Shown here: piece by piece, positions 55,451 through 64,000 of the stretch
Position numbering within the stretch: position 1 is the first letter of the stretch
Layout: each line of letters opens with the position of its first letter
Source of the DNA: Massilia arenae
GTDB lineage: Bacteria > Pseudomonadota > Gammaproteobacteria > Burkholderiales > Burkholderiaceae_D
DNA length: 64,000 nucleotides
Assembly: GCF_008014745.1 (NCBI RefSeq)
Contig: NZ_VPFD01000001.1
Coordinates: forward strand, 186,001-250,000
Direction of reading: 5' to 3'
Program-made: the position numbers and the translations under genes
The notes under the pieces: model-generated
What the model was told of the DNA's origin: nothing
What the model saw: only the letters and a program-made list of their open reading frames with translations
The model's database searches: none

Positions 55451-56176
55451 TTACATGGGGCGAGCAGGGCCCAGGCGCTCCAGCAGGGCGGGACGGTACT
55501 GGCGGCTGCATGGCACCCGCGCGCCGCTGCGCAGCACCAGCTCGCAATCGCCCTTGTCGAGCGGCTCGAGGCGCGCGACGGCCGACAGGCTTACTGCCGC
55601 GCGCCGGTGGCAGCGCACGAAGGCGGGACCGAGCTGGCCGAGCAGGGCGCCGAGGGTCTGGCGCAGCAGCGGGGCGCCGGCGGAGGTGTGCAGCGCCACA
55701 TAGTTATCGGCCGTCTCGAGCCACTCGATATCGGCCACCTGCACCACGCGGGTCGCCCCGCGTTCGCTCACCAGCAGCTGGCGCGGCGCACTGGCTAGCG
55801 GCGCCGCCGCCTGCATCGGCGCCGCCAGGCGCGCGCGCAGCCGTTCGAGCGCCCGCTGCAGGCGGGCCTGGTCGAAGGGCTTGAGCAGATAGTCGACCGC
55901 TTCGCTGTCGAAGGCGCGCAGCGCATAATCCTCGTGGGCGGTGACGAACACCACCAGCGGCGCCGGCGCCGGCAGCGAGGCGGCCAGGTCGATGCCCGAC
56001 AGTTCCGGCATCTCGATATCGAGCAGCAGCGCATCCGGTCGCTCGCTCTCGACCATGCGCAAGGCCTCGACGCCATCGGCCGCTTCGCGCACCGGGCCGA
56101 TGCCAGCTTCAAGCGCCAGCATGCGGCGCAGCCGCTCGCGCGCCGGGCGTTCGTCGTCGACGATCAGCAGGTGCAT
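55451..56176 (-). CDS. LytTR-type response regulator (AlgR/LytR family)
   Basis: 241 residues. The receiver domain has DDE at positions 7-9, phospho-acceptor Asp53 or so in LLLDIEMPELSG, and Lys in YLLKPFD. The C-terminal LytTR DNA-binding domain (about 137-236) has IEWLETADNYVALHT and FVRCHRRAAVSL. It binds DNA as a dimer and is paired with the LytS-type kinase gene, overlapping it by 13 bases. Confidence 0.93.
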   Translation of the reverse strand: MHLLIVDDERPARERLRRMLALEAGIGPVREAADGVEALRMVESERPDALLLDIEMPELSGIDLAASLPAPAPLVVFVTAHEDYALRAFDSEAVDYLLKPFDQARLQRALERLRARLAAPMQAAAPLASAPRQLLVSERGATRVVQVADIEWLETADNYVALHTSAGAPLLRQTLGALLGQLGPAFVRCHRRAAVSLSAVARLEPLDKGDCELVLRSGARVPCSRQYRPALLERLGPARPM

Positions 56177-57267
56177 GGCAGCCTCATTTCCGCGCGCACG
56201 CCGGCGGGCTTCAGGGCGATCAAGGCCAGGCCCGCGCTTTCTCCGTGCAGGGCCGTCAGCCGCGTGCGCAGGTTCGTCACCGTGATGCCGGGCGTGCCTG
56301 ACTCGTCCAGCACGCCGCCGTCGTCGTCGACCCGCACCACCAGGGCGTCACCGTCGACTGTAGCCGCGACCCGGATCGCGGTCGCCTCGCGACGCCGTCC
56401 GACCGTGTGCTTGAACACGTTCTCGAGCAGCGGTTGCAGGCTGATGGCGGGCAGCATGACGTCCAGCGCGGCCGGGTCGACGTCCCAGGCCAGCGTCACG
56501 CGTCCCTCGAAGCGCTCGGCCATTGCCGCCGCATAGCCCTGGGCCAGGCGCAACTCATCGCGCAGGCGCGCCTGCGGCCGCTCGCCCAAGGCAAGGGTGG
56601 CGCGCAGCACGTCGGCCAGCCGCACCAGCGTGGCGTCGGCGCGCGCTACGTCGGTATGCATCAGGGAGGAAATCGTGTTCAGCGCATTGAACAGGAAGTG
56701 CGGTTGCATCTGGCGCGTCAGGCGTTCGAGCTGGGCTTCTCGCAGCAGGGCGCCGGCCTGCTCGGCGCGCACCCTTTCCTTCATCATCTCGCGGTAGGAC
56801 AAGAGACCGAATCCGATCGTCGTGAACAGGCCGAAGAACACCGAGATCTTGAGCGCCTCGTAGACGAATACGTCGGACCAGGGTTGGTGCTCGTAGCGGG
56901 CGCCGGCCAGCGCATAGATGCCGTGGCGGATCGCGAACACGATCGGCGTGAAGCCGAACCAGTACAGCGGCAGCCAGCGCAGTTGCCGACCGAACCAGCG
57001 CCGGGGAGTGGCAACCAGCGCATCGTCGCCACGGCTGAAGCGGCGCTGGATCAGGAACAGGATGGTCGCCACCACCGCCGACGAGGTCTCCCACAACATC
57101 GGCTGCCAGAGCGCGGCGCCGCCGTCGCGCCGATAATCTTCCATCGCGACCAGCACCATCAAGGACCAGAACAAGACCCAGGCGATGCCGGCGACGACGA
57201 GGCTTCGGTTTGCGCGCTGTGAAGAAGTGGGCACGGATGGCGTTCTGTCTGAGAAAGATTCGATCAT
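56164..57267 (-). CDS. LytS-type sensor histidine kinase
   Basis: 367 residues. Four or so membrane helices in residues 20-170, then the His_kinase signature MQPHFLFNALNTISSLMH with the phosphorylatable His, and a HATPase-like C-terminus (PAISLQPLLENVFKH, VRVDDDGG). The start is taken as MIESFSDRT at 57267; the frame runs 17 codons further. It transfers phosphate to the downstream LytTR regulator; the stimulus is unknown. Confidence 0.9.
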   Translation of the reverse strand: MIESFSDRTPSVPTSSQRANRSLVVAGIAWVLFWSLMVLVAMEDYRRDGGAALWQPMLWETSSAVVATILFLIQRRFSRGDDALVATPRRWFGRQLRWLPLYWFGFTPIVFAIRHGIYALAGARYEHQPWSDVFVYEALKISVFFGLFTTIGFGLLSYREMMKERVRAEQAGALLREAQLERLTRQMQPHFLFNALNTISSLMHTDVARADATLVRLADVLRATLALGERPQARLRDELRLAQGYAAAMAERFEGRVTLAWDVDPAALDVMLPAISLQPLLENVFKHTVGRRREATAIRVAATVDGDALVVRVDDDGGVLDESGTPGITVTNLRTRLTALHGESAGLALIALKPAGVRAEMRLPCTC

Positions 57268-57283
57268 CGTGCATCGGCCGGCG

Positions 57284-57319
57284 ATTGTCAAAACGCCAAA
57301 TCGTGGCAAATGTGACAAT
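57284..57319. promoter_or_regulatory. Inverted repeat between two divergent kinase genes
   Basis: ATTGTCA (57284-57290) and TGACAAT (57313-57319) are exact reverse complements separated by 22 bases, in the 98-base gap between the LytS-type gene and the hybrid kinase gene. This could be a binding site for the LytTR regulator or another factor; LytTR sites are usually direct repeats, so the assignment is open. Confidence 0.35.
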
Positions 57320-57365
57320 TCGTGACGATTGCCGTCTGTGCAAGTCCATCATGCGACAATGGGCC

Positions 57366-59792
57366 ATGAACATTCCTGGCCATCACAGCGACGATTCCGA
57401 CAAGCGGCAGCGGATGCGGACACTGCTCACCGCCCACGACTGGTCTGCCACTCCCATGGGCGAGCCGGACGCCTGGCCAGTCGAGCTGCGGGTGGCGCTC
57501 GACCTGATGCTCGATGCGCCTTATCCTACGCTGGTGTGCTGGACCGGCCAATACCTGATGCTCTACAACGACGCCTATGCGCAGTTGCTGGGCGCGGCCC
57601 ATCCCGCCGCGCTGGGCAAGCCGCTGAGCGAGGTGATGCCCACCCTGTGGCCGGACGTCGCGCCGCTGGCCGACGCCGCCATGGCGGGCCGTTCCGGCCA
57701 GGTCGAGGACTTGTGCGTCGTGCTTCCGCCGGGCGACGACGAGTGCCAGCGCTGGTTCACCGCATCGTATATTCCCTTGCGCAGCCTGGCCGGCGAGGTC
57801 AAGGGCTTCGTGCATACCGCCGTCGAGACCACCGGCCGCGTGCTCGAGGCGCAGCGCGCCGAGGCGGCGCGGCGGGCGAGCGATGCGCGCCTGTCGGCGG
57901 TGTTCGACAGCCTGCCGGTCGGCGTGGCCGTGACCGATACCATTGGTGCGGTCGTGCTGGCCAACGATGAGATGCGGCGCTACGTGCCGACCCGCTTCAT
58001 GCCCTCGCGCGACGCGCAGCGCCTCGCGCGCTGGACGGTGCTCGATGGCGCCGGCAAGCCGGTGGCGGCCGGGGACTTCCCTGGTGCGCGCGCCCTGCGC
58101 GGCGAGCGCGTGGTGCCGGGGATGGAAGCCTTGTATCGCGCCGATGACGGCCGCGAAATCTGGACTCATATCAGCTCGGTGCCGATCGTCGATGCCGACG
58201 GCAAGATCGACGGCCAGGTCTCGGTGGTCACCGACATCGACCGCGTCAAGCGCACCGAGGCGGCCTTGCGCGAATCCGAGGAAAAATACCGCAAGCTGTT
58301 CGAGGAAGTCGACGAAGCCTTCTGCATCCTGGAGGTGACGTTCGATGCCGGCGGCGCGCCCATCGACCTGGTGTTCCTCGAAGTGAACCCGATGTTCGCG
58401 ATCCAGAGCGGCATTCCCGACGCCAGGGGACGCTCGGTGCACGAGCTGGCGCCCGGTCTCGAATCGGTCTGGCTGGAGCGCTACGGCGCGGTGGCGCGCA
58501 CCGGCGAGTCGATCCTGTTCGAGGAATACTCGCCGAAGCTCGAACGCTGGTTCGAGGTCAATGCCTCGCGCATCGGCGCGCCCGAGGCGCGCCAGGTGGC
58601 GCTGGTGTTCCGCGACACCAGCGAACGCAAGCGCATCGAGGAAGACATGCGACGCCTGGCCCGCGAGGCCTCGGAAGCGAGCCGGCGCAAGAGCGAATTC
58701 CTGGCGGTGCTGGCGCACGAGCTGCGCAATCCGATGGCGACCATCCGCACCGGCCTCGAGATCATGCGCCTGCGCGCCGACAGTCCCGACACCATGGCGC
58801 GCGTGCGCGAAATGCTCGAACGCCAGACCCACCAGCTGTCGCACCTGGTCGACGACCTGCTCGACGTCGCCCGCGTCAGCAGCGGCAAGATCGAGATCCG
58901 CAAGCAGCTGGTCGACCTCAACCGGGTAGTGACGAGCGCGGTGGAGACCAGCACGGCGGTCATCCAGGGCGCGCGCCACCGGCTCGAGGTCATCCTGTGG
59001 CCGGAAGCGCTGCTGCTGGACGTCGATCCGACCCGCATCGCCCAGGTGGTGAGCAACCTCTTGACCAATGCCGCCAAGTACACTGCGCCCGGCGGCGACA
59101 TCCGCCTGGAAGTGCGCAAGGATGCGGGCGAGGCGGTGATTGGCGTGAGCGACAGCGGCGTCGGCATCCTGCCCGAGCACCAGGAGGCGATCTTCGAGAT
59201 GTTCAGCCAGGTCGGCGACCATGGCGGCCTGGCCCAGGGCGGGCTGGGCATCGGCCTGTCGCTGGTGCGCCAGCTGGTGGCCCTGCACGGCGGCGCCATC
59301 GCGGTGCACAGCGCCGGCGCCGGCCAGGGCAGCACCTTCACCGTGCGCCTGCCGCTCGGCGCGCGTCCCGATGCCGGGCCGGACGAGGCCGTGCAGGAAC
59401 TGCGGCAAGAGCAGCGTGCGGTCCCGCGCCGCAGCTTCCGCATCCTGGTGGTGGATGACAATACCGATGCCGCCGAGAGCCTGTCGCTGCTGCTGCAGAT
59501 GAACGCCCACGAGATCCGTACCGCGACCAATGGCCGCGACGCGCTGGCGCTGGTAAGCGAGTTCACGCCCGACATCGCCTTCCTCGACATCGGCATGCCG
59601 GGCATGACCGGCTACGAGCTGGCGACCCGGCTGCGCGCCATGCCGGCGCTGGCGCACACGACTCTCGTTGCCGTCACCGGCTGGGGTTCGGAAGAAGACC
59701 AGGCGCGCGCGCGCGAAGCCGGTTTCGACCACCACTTCACCAAGCCGATTGCGGCCGAGTCGGTGAGCCGCCTTATGCGCCAGCTAGGCTAG
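57366..59792 (+). CDS. Large soluble hybrid histidine kinase (PAS-PAS-PAS-HisKA-HATPase-REC)
   Basis: 808 residues. The N-terminal PAS-like domain (HDWSATPMGEPDAWP, then LMLYNDAYAQLLG) is followed by two more PAS-type regions (about 175-300 and 305-430), HisKA with His451 (FLAVLAHELRNPMATIRT), HATPase_c (N box LLTNAAKYTAPGG; G2 GGLGIGLSLV) and a receiver with Asp741 (FLDIGMPGM). It has no membrane segment. The start is uncertain: ATG at 57366 or 57351, neither with a strong ribosome site. Related in architecture to the hybrid kinase at 15009-16925. It is convergent with the FHA gene. Confidence 0.88.
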   Translation: MNIPGHHSDDSDKRQRMRTLLTAHDWSATPMGEPDAWPVELRVALDLMLDAPYPTLVCWTGQYLMLYNDAYAQLLGAAHPAALGKPLSEVMPTLWPDVAPLADAAMAGRSGQVEDLCVVLPPGDDECQRWFTASYIPLRSLAGEVKGFVHTAVETTGRVLEAQRAEAARRASDARLSAVFDSLPVGVAVTDTIGAVVLANDEMRRYVPTRFMPSRDAQRLARWTVLDGAGKPVAAGDFPGARALRGERVVPGMEALYRADDGREIWTHISSVPIVDADGKIDGQVSVVTDIDRVKRTEAALRESEEKYRKLFEEVDEAFCILEVTFDAGGAPIDLVFLEVNPMFAIQSGIPDARGRSVHELAPGLESVWLERYGAVARTGESILFEEYSPKLERWFEVNASRIGAPEARQVALVFRDTSERKRIEEDMRRLAREASEASRRKSEFLAVLAHELRNPMATIRTGLEIMRLRADSPDTMARVREMLERQTHQLSHLVDDLLDVARVSSGKIEIRKQLVDLNRVVTSAVETSTAVIQGARHRLEVILWPEALLLDVDPTRIAQVVSNLLTNAAKYTAPGGDIRLEVRKDAGEAVIGVSDSGVGILPEHQEAIFEMFSQVGDHGGLAQGGLGIGLSLVRQLVALHGGAIAVHSAGAGQGSTFTVRLPLGARPDAGPDEAVQELRQEQRAVPRRSFRILVVDDNTDAAESLSLLLQMNAHEIRTATNGRDALALVSEFTPDIAFLDIGMPGMTGYELATRLRAMPALAHTTLVAVTGWGSEEDQARAREAGFDHHFTKPIAAESVSRLMRQLG

Positions 59793-59797
59793 CGCGC

Positions 59798-60820
59798 TCA
59801 GTTGCCGCTATTGCGCTCGGCGTCGATCTCTTTCTTCATCGCCCCGACCTGGTCGATGTAATCGGCTACCGGCACGTCCGGGCTGGCGCGCAGCTCGGGC
59901 GGCAGCAGCACCGGCATGTACAGCTCGTCGGCGGTGCGGCCGTGGCGCTGCATATTCCCGGCCAGGATCAGACCCGACACCAGGAGCGCCAGCGCGCCGC
60001 AGGCCAGGCGCAGGCGGCGCCGGTACTGCGGCGTCACGGTGGCGAGGTGGAAGTAGACCGCCACCGCCACCGTCGCCACCGCGGCGTGCGAGGCGTAGGC
60101 GGTCAGCCACTCGAGCGACCAGGCATAGGCCACCACGCTGGCCAGCAGGCGCACGCCCACCAGCGCCGCCAGCGCGCAGCCATAGATGAACAGGTGGCGT
60201 CCGAGGCGCGCGCGGCGCCCGAACAGGCGGTTGCCGAAGGCCCACAGGCCGGCCCATGCCAGGCCGATGCCGCCGGCCGCGGCCGGGAACAGGGCGTAGC
60301 GTTCAAGGTCGTTGCTGTCGTCGGTCAGCCAGGCCACCAGCAGCGCCGCCAGGACGGCCAGCACGATGCCGGCGCCGCCCGGCAGCATGCCCTCCCAGCC
60401 GTGCATGGTGCGGTCGACCAGCTCCGGCGCGACCCGGTGCGCGGCGCCGCGGATGCGCAGCGAGGTGTGGCCCATGCGCACCACGGTGTCGCCGTCGATC
60501 GCCAGTTCGTCCTTGATGCGCCGGCTCTTGTGCACGATGCCGTTGCGGCTGCCCAGGTCGCGCAGCCGCAGCCGTCCGTCCGGCCCGGCCTCGACCACGG
60601 CGTGGTGGCCGGCCGCATAATCGTCGTCGACGATGAAGTCGTTGTCGTAGGCGCGGCCCATGCGGATCGGCAGCGCCGCCACGCGATGGCGGTGCAGCAC
60701 CTCGCCGTTGCGGGCCAGCGTCTCGATGGTCCACGGACCGCGCAGCGACTCGGTGCGCGCCGGTGCGCCGGCCGGCGTGCTCGTCGCCTTGTCCAATGGC
60801 TGGCTGGTGTGTTCGCTCAT
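59798..60820 (-). CDS. FHA-domain membrane protein
   Basis: 340 residues. An N-terminal FHA domain (about 27-118) with RMGRAYDNDFIVDDDYAAGHH and LRDLGSRNGIVHKSRRI would bind phosphothreonine peptides. Five or so membrane helices follow (about 145-285), and a C-terminal soluble tail with charged residues (GAMKKEIDAERNSGN). It overlaps the upstream trypsin-like protease gene by 4 bases, so the two are a unit; a phospho-dependent control of the protease is a possibility, not shown. Confidence 0.85.
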   Translation of the reverse strand: MSEHTSQPLDKATSTPAGAPARTESLRGPWTIETLARNGEVLHRHRVAALPIRMGRAYDNDFIVDDDYAAGHHAVVEAGPDGRLRLRDLGSRNGIVHKSRRIKDELAIDGDTVVRMGHTSLRIRGAAHRVAPELVDRTMHGWEGMLPGGAGIVLAVLAALLVAWLTDDSNDLERYALFPAAAGGIGLAWAGLWAFGNRLFGRRARLGRHLFIYGCALAALVGVRLLASVVAYAWSLEWLTAYASHAAVATVAVAVYFHLATVTPQYRRRLRLACGALALLVSGLILAGNMQRHGRTADELYMPVLLPPELRASPDVPVADYIDQVGAMKKEIDAERNSGN

Positions 60821-62292
60821 CGCCGTCCGCTACGCCCGAAGGCGCCCAGGTAGGCGCGCGTGACGCGCAGGCCGTTTTCGTAGGAGACGCCGGACACGTC
60901 CAGGCGGCTCTGCAGGCTCGATTGCGAGGCGTCCGTGCTGGCCGTGAGCAGGGTGAAGTTGTACAGGCCCTCGAACTTGCGGTAGGCGCGCACGCAGGTG
61001 ACTGCCCGCATCGGCAGGCTGCGGGTGTGCACGAAGCGCTCGGTGCAGAACGGCTTGGTCAGGCGCGGATCGCCAGTGCTGCCCAGGTTGTTGACCTGGA
61101 AGGTGTCGCTGGCGAGCGTCGCGAAGCGCATCGGATCCATGGTGCCGCTGCGGATGTACTGGTGGGTCATGGCCACGTTGCCGGTCTGCTGCACGTCCGA
61201 CACGAACACCGCCGACTGCATCACGCAGCTCATCGAGTCGGTGCTGTAGACCGCGCCGCGGGCATTCGATCGTCCCCAGCAGCGCACCTCGCCCGATTCG
61301 CGCACCGGCACCAGGTACTGGCCCATGCCCTTGAGCGTGAGGGGTTCCTCGAGCAGCTTGTCGACCATGCTGCCCTGGTGCGCCAGCAGCTGCTTGCCGA
61401 TCAGGGGATTGAAGTCGGCCGGCGGGGCGGCCTGCTCGGCCACCTTGCGCAGCAGTTCCTGCGCATGCTTGACCGGCACCAGGAAGCTGACCGATTCGCC
61501 GTCGCGCCGGCGCGAGACGTTGATGCCGGCCACCGTGCCGCTGGCGGTCACGCTCGGCCCGCCGCTCATGCCCGAGTTGATCGGGCCGGAAAAGATCAGG
61601 CGGTCGTAGAAGCTGCGCGTGAGCACGCCGTTATAGGCGCCTTCCGAGATCGCGAAGCCCAGGTCGAGAGGATTGCCGAGCGAGTACAGGCGCTGCCCCT
61701 GGCGCAGCCGCACCGGCTGCTCGGGCACCTTGAAGAAGCCGCTGCCGTTGCGGTTGATGCGCACCACGGCCAGGTCGTGCAGCACGTCGACCGCCATCAG
61801 CTCGACCGGGCCGGTATTGCCGTCGGTATCGATGTATTCGGCCGTATAGATGCCAGGGTCGAGCGCCATCTGCGACACCACGTGGTAATTGGTCAGCGCC
61901 AGATTGCTGGTGCCGACCAGGAAGCCCGAGCCGACCGTCGACTGGGTGCGGCCGTTCTTGAGCAGCATGCGGATTTGAAGCAGGTCGCCGCGCGCGGAGT
62001 CGTACAGGTCCTGGGCCGCCAGCGACGGTTCGGGCAGGGCGTCCTGGGTCTCGGTCTCGCCCGGCAGCGGCGCGTTCGGCGTGGCCGCCGGCGCGGTATC
62101 GACCGGCATCTGCGGCGCGCCGACGGCGGCCCCGGCGCCGGCCGTGTTCTGAGACGCGCGCGGGGCGGGTTGCGTAAGATTCTGGGCCAGGTTCTGCGGC
62201 TGGGGCTGGGCAGCGGCCGGCGGCGACGTCGCCTCGAGGGCGGCGCCGATGGCGGTGCAGGTCAGCAGGAATGCCAGGACAGCTCGTTTCAT
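60817..62292 (-). CDS. Trypsin-like serine protease (S1C-like), secreted
   Basis: 491 residues with a signal peptide (cleavage near AAA-QPQ, about residue 28), a Pro/Ala/Gln-rich linker (30-90) and a protease domain from about 115. The triad is seen as His137 (LTNYHVVS), Asp173 (LHDLAVVRI) and Ser243 (NSGMSGGPSV). Unlike DegP, no PDZ domain is apparent; the C-terminal 200 residues are of unknown fold and contain CWGRSN, SCVMQ and CTERF cysteines. Overlaps the FHA gene. Confidence 0.86.
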   Translation of the reverse strand: MKRAVLAFLLTCTAIGAALEATSPPAAAQPQPQNLAQNLTQPAPRASQNTAGAGAAVGAPQMPVDTAPAATPNAPLPGETETQDALPEPSLAAQDLYDSARGDLLQIRMLLKNGRTQSTVGSGFLVGTSNLALTNYHVVSQMALDPGIYTAEYIDTDGNTGPVELMAVDVLHDLAVVRINRNGSGFFKVPEQPVRLRQGQRLYSLGNPLDLGFAISEGAYNGVLTRSFYDRLIFSGPINSGMSGGPSVTASGTVAGINVSRRRDGESVSFLVPVKHAQELLRKVAEQAAPPADFNPLIGKQLLAHQGSMVDKLLEEPLTLKGMGQYLVPVRESGEVRCWGRSNARGAVYSTDSMSCVMQSAVFVSDVQQTGNVAMTHQYIRSGTMDPMRFATLASDTFQVNNLGSTGDPRLTKPFCTERFVHTRSLPMRAVTCVRAYRKFEGLYNFTLLTASTDASQSSLQSRLDVSGVSYENGLRVTRAYLGAFGRSGRR

Positions 62293-62375
62293 GCAATAGT
62301 TTGATGGCAGTATGAGATGCTATCTTGCCACCGGATCAACGAGCGTTGCGCGCGTTAGCGCACGTTTGCACGCAA

Positions 62376-63065
62376 TTACGATGCCGATGACGGCGCTTTG
62401 GCGGGTTCGACCAAGGCCTGCTCGCCCTGTTCGACGGCGGTCAGCGGCGCCATCATGTGGCCCAGCTTGGCCTGCTTGGTATTCAGGTAGCTGTTGTTGT
62501 AGGCATTGCGGTTGACCAGCAGCGGCACGCGCTCGGCGACGGTGACGCCGATGCGGTTCAGGGCGTCGATCTTGCGTGGGTTATTGGTCATCAGGCGCAC
62601 CGACTTGATGCCGAACTGCTCCAGCATCGGCCGGCACAGCTCGTAGTTGCGGGCATCGGCATGAAAGCCCAGCTGCAGGTTGGCCTCGACCGTGTCGGCG
62701 CCGGCTTCCTGCAGGCGGTAGGCGCGGATCTTGTTGACCAGGCCGATGCCGCGGCCCTCCTGGCGCAGGTAGAGCAGGATGCCGCGGCCTTCCTCGGCGA
62801 TGCGCTGCAGCGCGCCTTCGAGCTGGGCGCCGCAGTCGCAGCGCTGCGAGAACATCACGTCGCCGGTGAGGCATTCGGAATGCACCCGTGCCAGCACTGG
62901 CTCGCCGGTCGACAGGTCGCCCAGGGCCATCGCCAGGTGTTCCTTGCCGGTGGCCGGCTCGACCCAGGCGTGCAGCGTGAACTGGGCCCACGGCGTCGGC
63001 AGCGCGCACGAGGTGGCATAGTCCAGCAGGGAAGGCGGGGTGAGTGCGGCGGCGGTGGCTTGCAT
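62376..63065 (-). CDS. ribA: GTP cyclohydrolase II
   Basis: 229 residues. First enzyme of riboflavin synthesis, opening GTP. The zinc site Cys65, Cys76 and Cys78 ([20 protein letters not shown]) is complete, and [19 protein letters not shown] with the catalytic Arg and [14 protein letters not shown] is typical. The N-terminus lacks a RibB domain. The start MQATAAALT has GGAAAC upstream. No FMN riboswitch was recognised in 63066-63302. Confidence 0.95.
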   Translation of the reverse strand: MQATAAALTPPSLLDYATSCALPTPWAQFTLHAWVEPATGKEHLAMALGDLSTGEPVLARVHSECLTGDVMFSQRCDCGAQLEGALQRIAEEGRGILLYLRQEGRGIGLVNKIRAYRLQEAGADTVEANLQLGFHADARNYELCRPMLEQFGIKSVRLMTNNPRKIDALNRIGVTVAERVPLLVNRNAYNNSYLNTKQAKLGHMMAPLTAVEQGEQALVEPAKAPSSAS

Positions 63066-63302
63066 GACGGTGTTTCCAATCGATGTACTTATAGCCTTCA
63101 AGTTTACCGGAAATCGGGCATGGCCGTGCGGAATCACCCGCTTTTCGGCCGCCGCCGCCGGGCACTCTACCGTAAGCAGGAACCAACACTGCCTATGCGC
63201 GGTGAATGGAATCCGGTCGTGACACACGATTGACCAAGTCTCTTCTTGCAGGAGGCCGGGATGCCCGTGATACGCTGGCAAAAAAATAATTCCAGGTGAC
63301 GC

Positions 63303-64000
63303 ATGCCGATTCTCCCCCGCTTCCCCACCAGCCTGACCCCGCGCGGCCTCGGCGCCTGGCTGGCGCTCGCATTTTCGCTGTTGACCGTGGTCCTGACCCT
63401 GCTGCTGGTCGAGGTGGTCGAGCGCTTCGCGACCGCCCAGGTCAAGAGCACCATCGGCGCCGGGTTGGGCGAGATGGCGATGCAGACCGCCGACAAGCTC
63501 GATCGCGGCATGTACGAGCGCTATCGCGAGGTGCGGCTGATGGCGCGCCGGGGCGACCTGGTGGCCCCCGGCACCTCGCATGCCGAACGGCGCCGCATCC
63601 TGGGCGACATGCAGTCGACCTACGGCTACTATGAGTGGATCGGCATGGCGGCCCTCGACGGCACGGTGCTGGTCGAGGCGCGCGGCCTGCTGGAAGGGAA
63701 GAACGTCGCCAAGCGGCCGTGGTTCATCAACGCCCTCGAGGGCACCTATGTCGGCGACGTGCACGAGGCGGTGCTGCTGGCCAAGCTGCTGCCGGTGCAG
63801 GAAGGAGAGCCGCGCCGCTTCGTCGACGTCGCCTTTCCCTGGCTGGACGCGGACGGCAAGCCGGCCGGGGTGCTGGGCACCCACCTGTCGTGGGAATGGG
63901 CGCGCGACGTCGAGCGCTCGATCATCGTGCCGGTGCAGGCGCGCAACCGGGTGCAGGCCCTGATCGTCAGCGCCGAGGGCGTGGTGCTGCTGGGACCCGA
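63303..64000 (+). CDS. Cache-domain sensor protein, N-terminal part (cut by window edge)
   Basis: At least 232 residues. An N-terminal membrane helix (about 18-40, [20 protein letters not shown]) is followed by a periplasmic dCache-like domain (about 45-230) with [40 protein letters not shown] and [16 protein letters not shown]. The cytoplasmic output (GGDEF, kinase or methyl-accepting) lies beyond the window. The start is supported by AGGTG eight bases upstream. Confidence 0.85.
   Translation, partial: MPILPRFPTSLTPRGLGAWLALAFSLLTVVLTLLLVEVVERFATAQVKSTIGAGLGEMAMQTADKLDRGMYERYREVRLMARRGDLVAPGTSHAERRRILGDMQSTYGYYEWIGMAALDGTVLVEARGLLEGKNVAKRPWFINALEGTYVGDVHEAVLLAKLLPVQEGEPRRFVDVAFPWLDADGKPAGVLGTHLSWEWARDVERSIIVPVQARNRVQALIVSAEGVVLLGP

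Noticed and set aside
63066..63302. FMN riboswitch ahead of ribA
   Set aside because: No recognisable RFN-element conserved blocks were seen in this gap.

Overview
The window looks like chromosomal DNA from a GC-rich betaproteobacterium of the family Oxalobacteraceae, most likely the Massilia/Telluria/Duganella group. This is inferred from gene order (tpiA-secG-tRNA-Leu-nuoA-N followed by a DUF2818 gene), protein flavour and codon use; no 16S gene is present. Coding density is high and no gene-free stretch exceeds 300 bases. No prophage, CRISPR array, rRNA or intact insertion sequence was found.

Layout. 1-5 kb: 3' end of pnp with its terminator, an SbmA/YddA-type ABC exporter, and a divergent SDR/LysR pair. 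4.6-10.8 kb: a heavy-metal efflux operon (CzcI-like protein, CzcC, CzcB, CzcA) behind a textbook MerR-family promoter-operator, although no MerR-type gene is in the window. 10.9-16.9 kb: a six-gene signalling operon with a complete stressosome core (RsbR, RsbS, RsbT), an ATPase-PP2C fusion, a histidine kinase carrying a degenerate RsbT-like domain, and a REC-PAS-kinase-REC hybrid. 17.0-20.5 kb: molybdate uptake modABC divergent from modE, with a ModE box between them. 20.5-29.4 kb: an orphan PAAR protein, an M16 peptidase pair, a GIN-domain protein, a Sel1 protein, an SGNH-fold protein that appears to have lost its catalytic serine, an SRPBCC protein, a MYG1 homologue and a quinone oxidoreductase. 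29.5-46.4 kb: tpiA, secG, tRNA-Leu(GAG) and the 14-gene respiratory complex I operon plus DUF2818.

46.6-64 kb: a NUDIX hydrolase, a secreted HExxH protein, ispD-ispF (isoprenoid precursors), an MFS transporter, a second stand-alone nuoA on the opposite strand, an FMN reductase, a Kv-like channel with a C-terminal zinc ribbon, the N-terminal half of a Tn7-type TnsB transposase, an acyltransferase, a LytS/LytTR-type two-component pair, a large hybrid kinase, an FHA membrane protein overlapping a trypsin-like protease, ribA, and the start of a Cache-type sensor cut by the window edge.

The main system of interest is the stressosome operon. Its phospho-acceptor and ATP-binding residues are conserved, no sigma-B-like factor is present, and the downstream genes suggest that the output passes into a His-Asp phosphorelay. 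Other unusual items are the second nuoA, the Ser-less SGNH protein, the truncated TnsB, a probable leaderless MFS mRNA, and two copies of a dispersed inverted-repeat element. All function calls come from reading motifs by eye; no database search was run.
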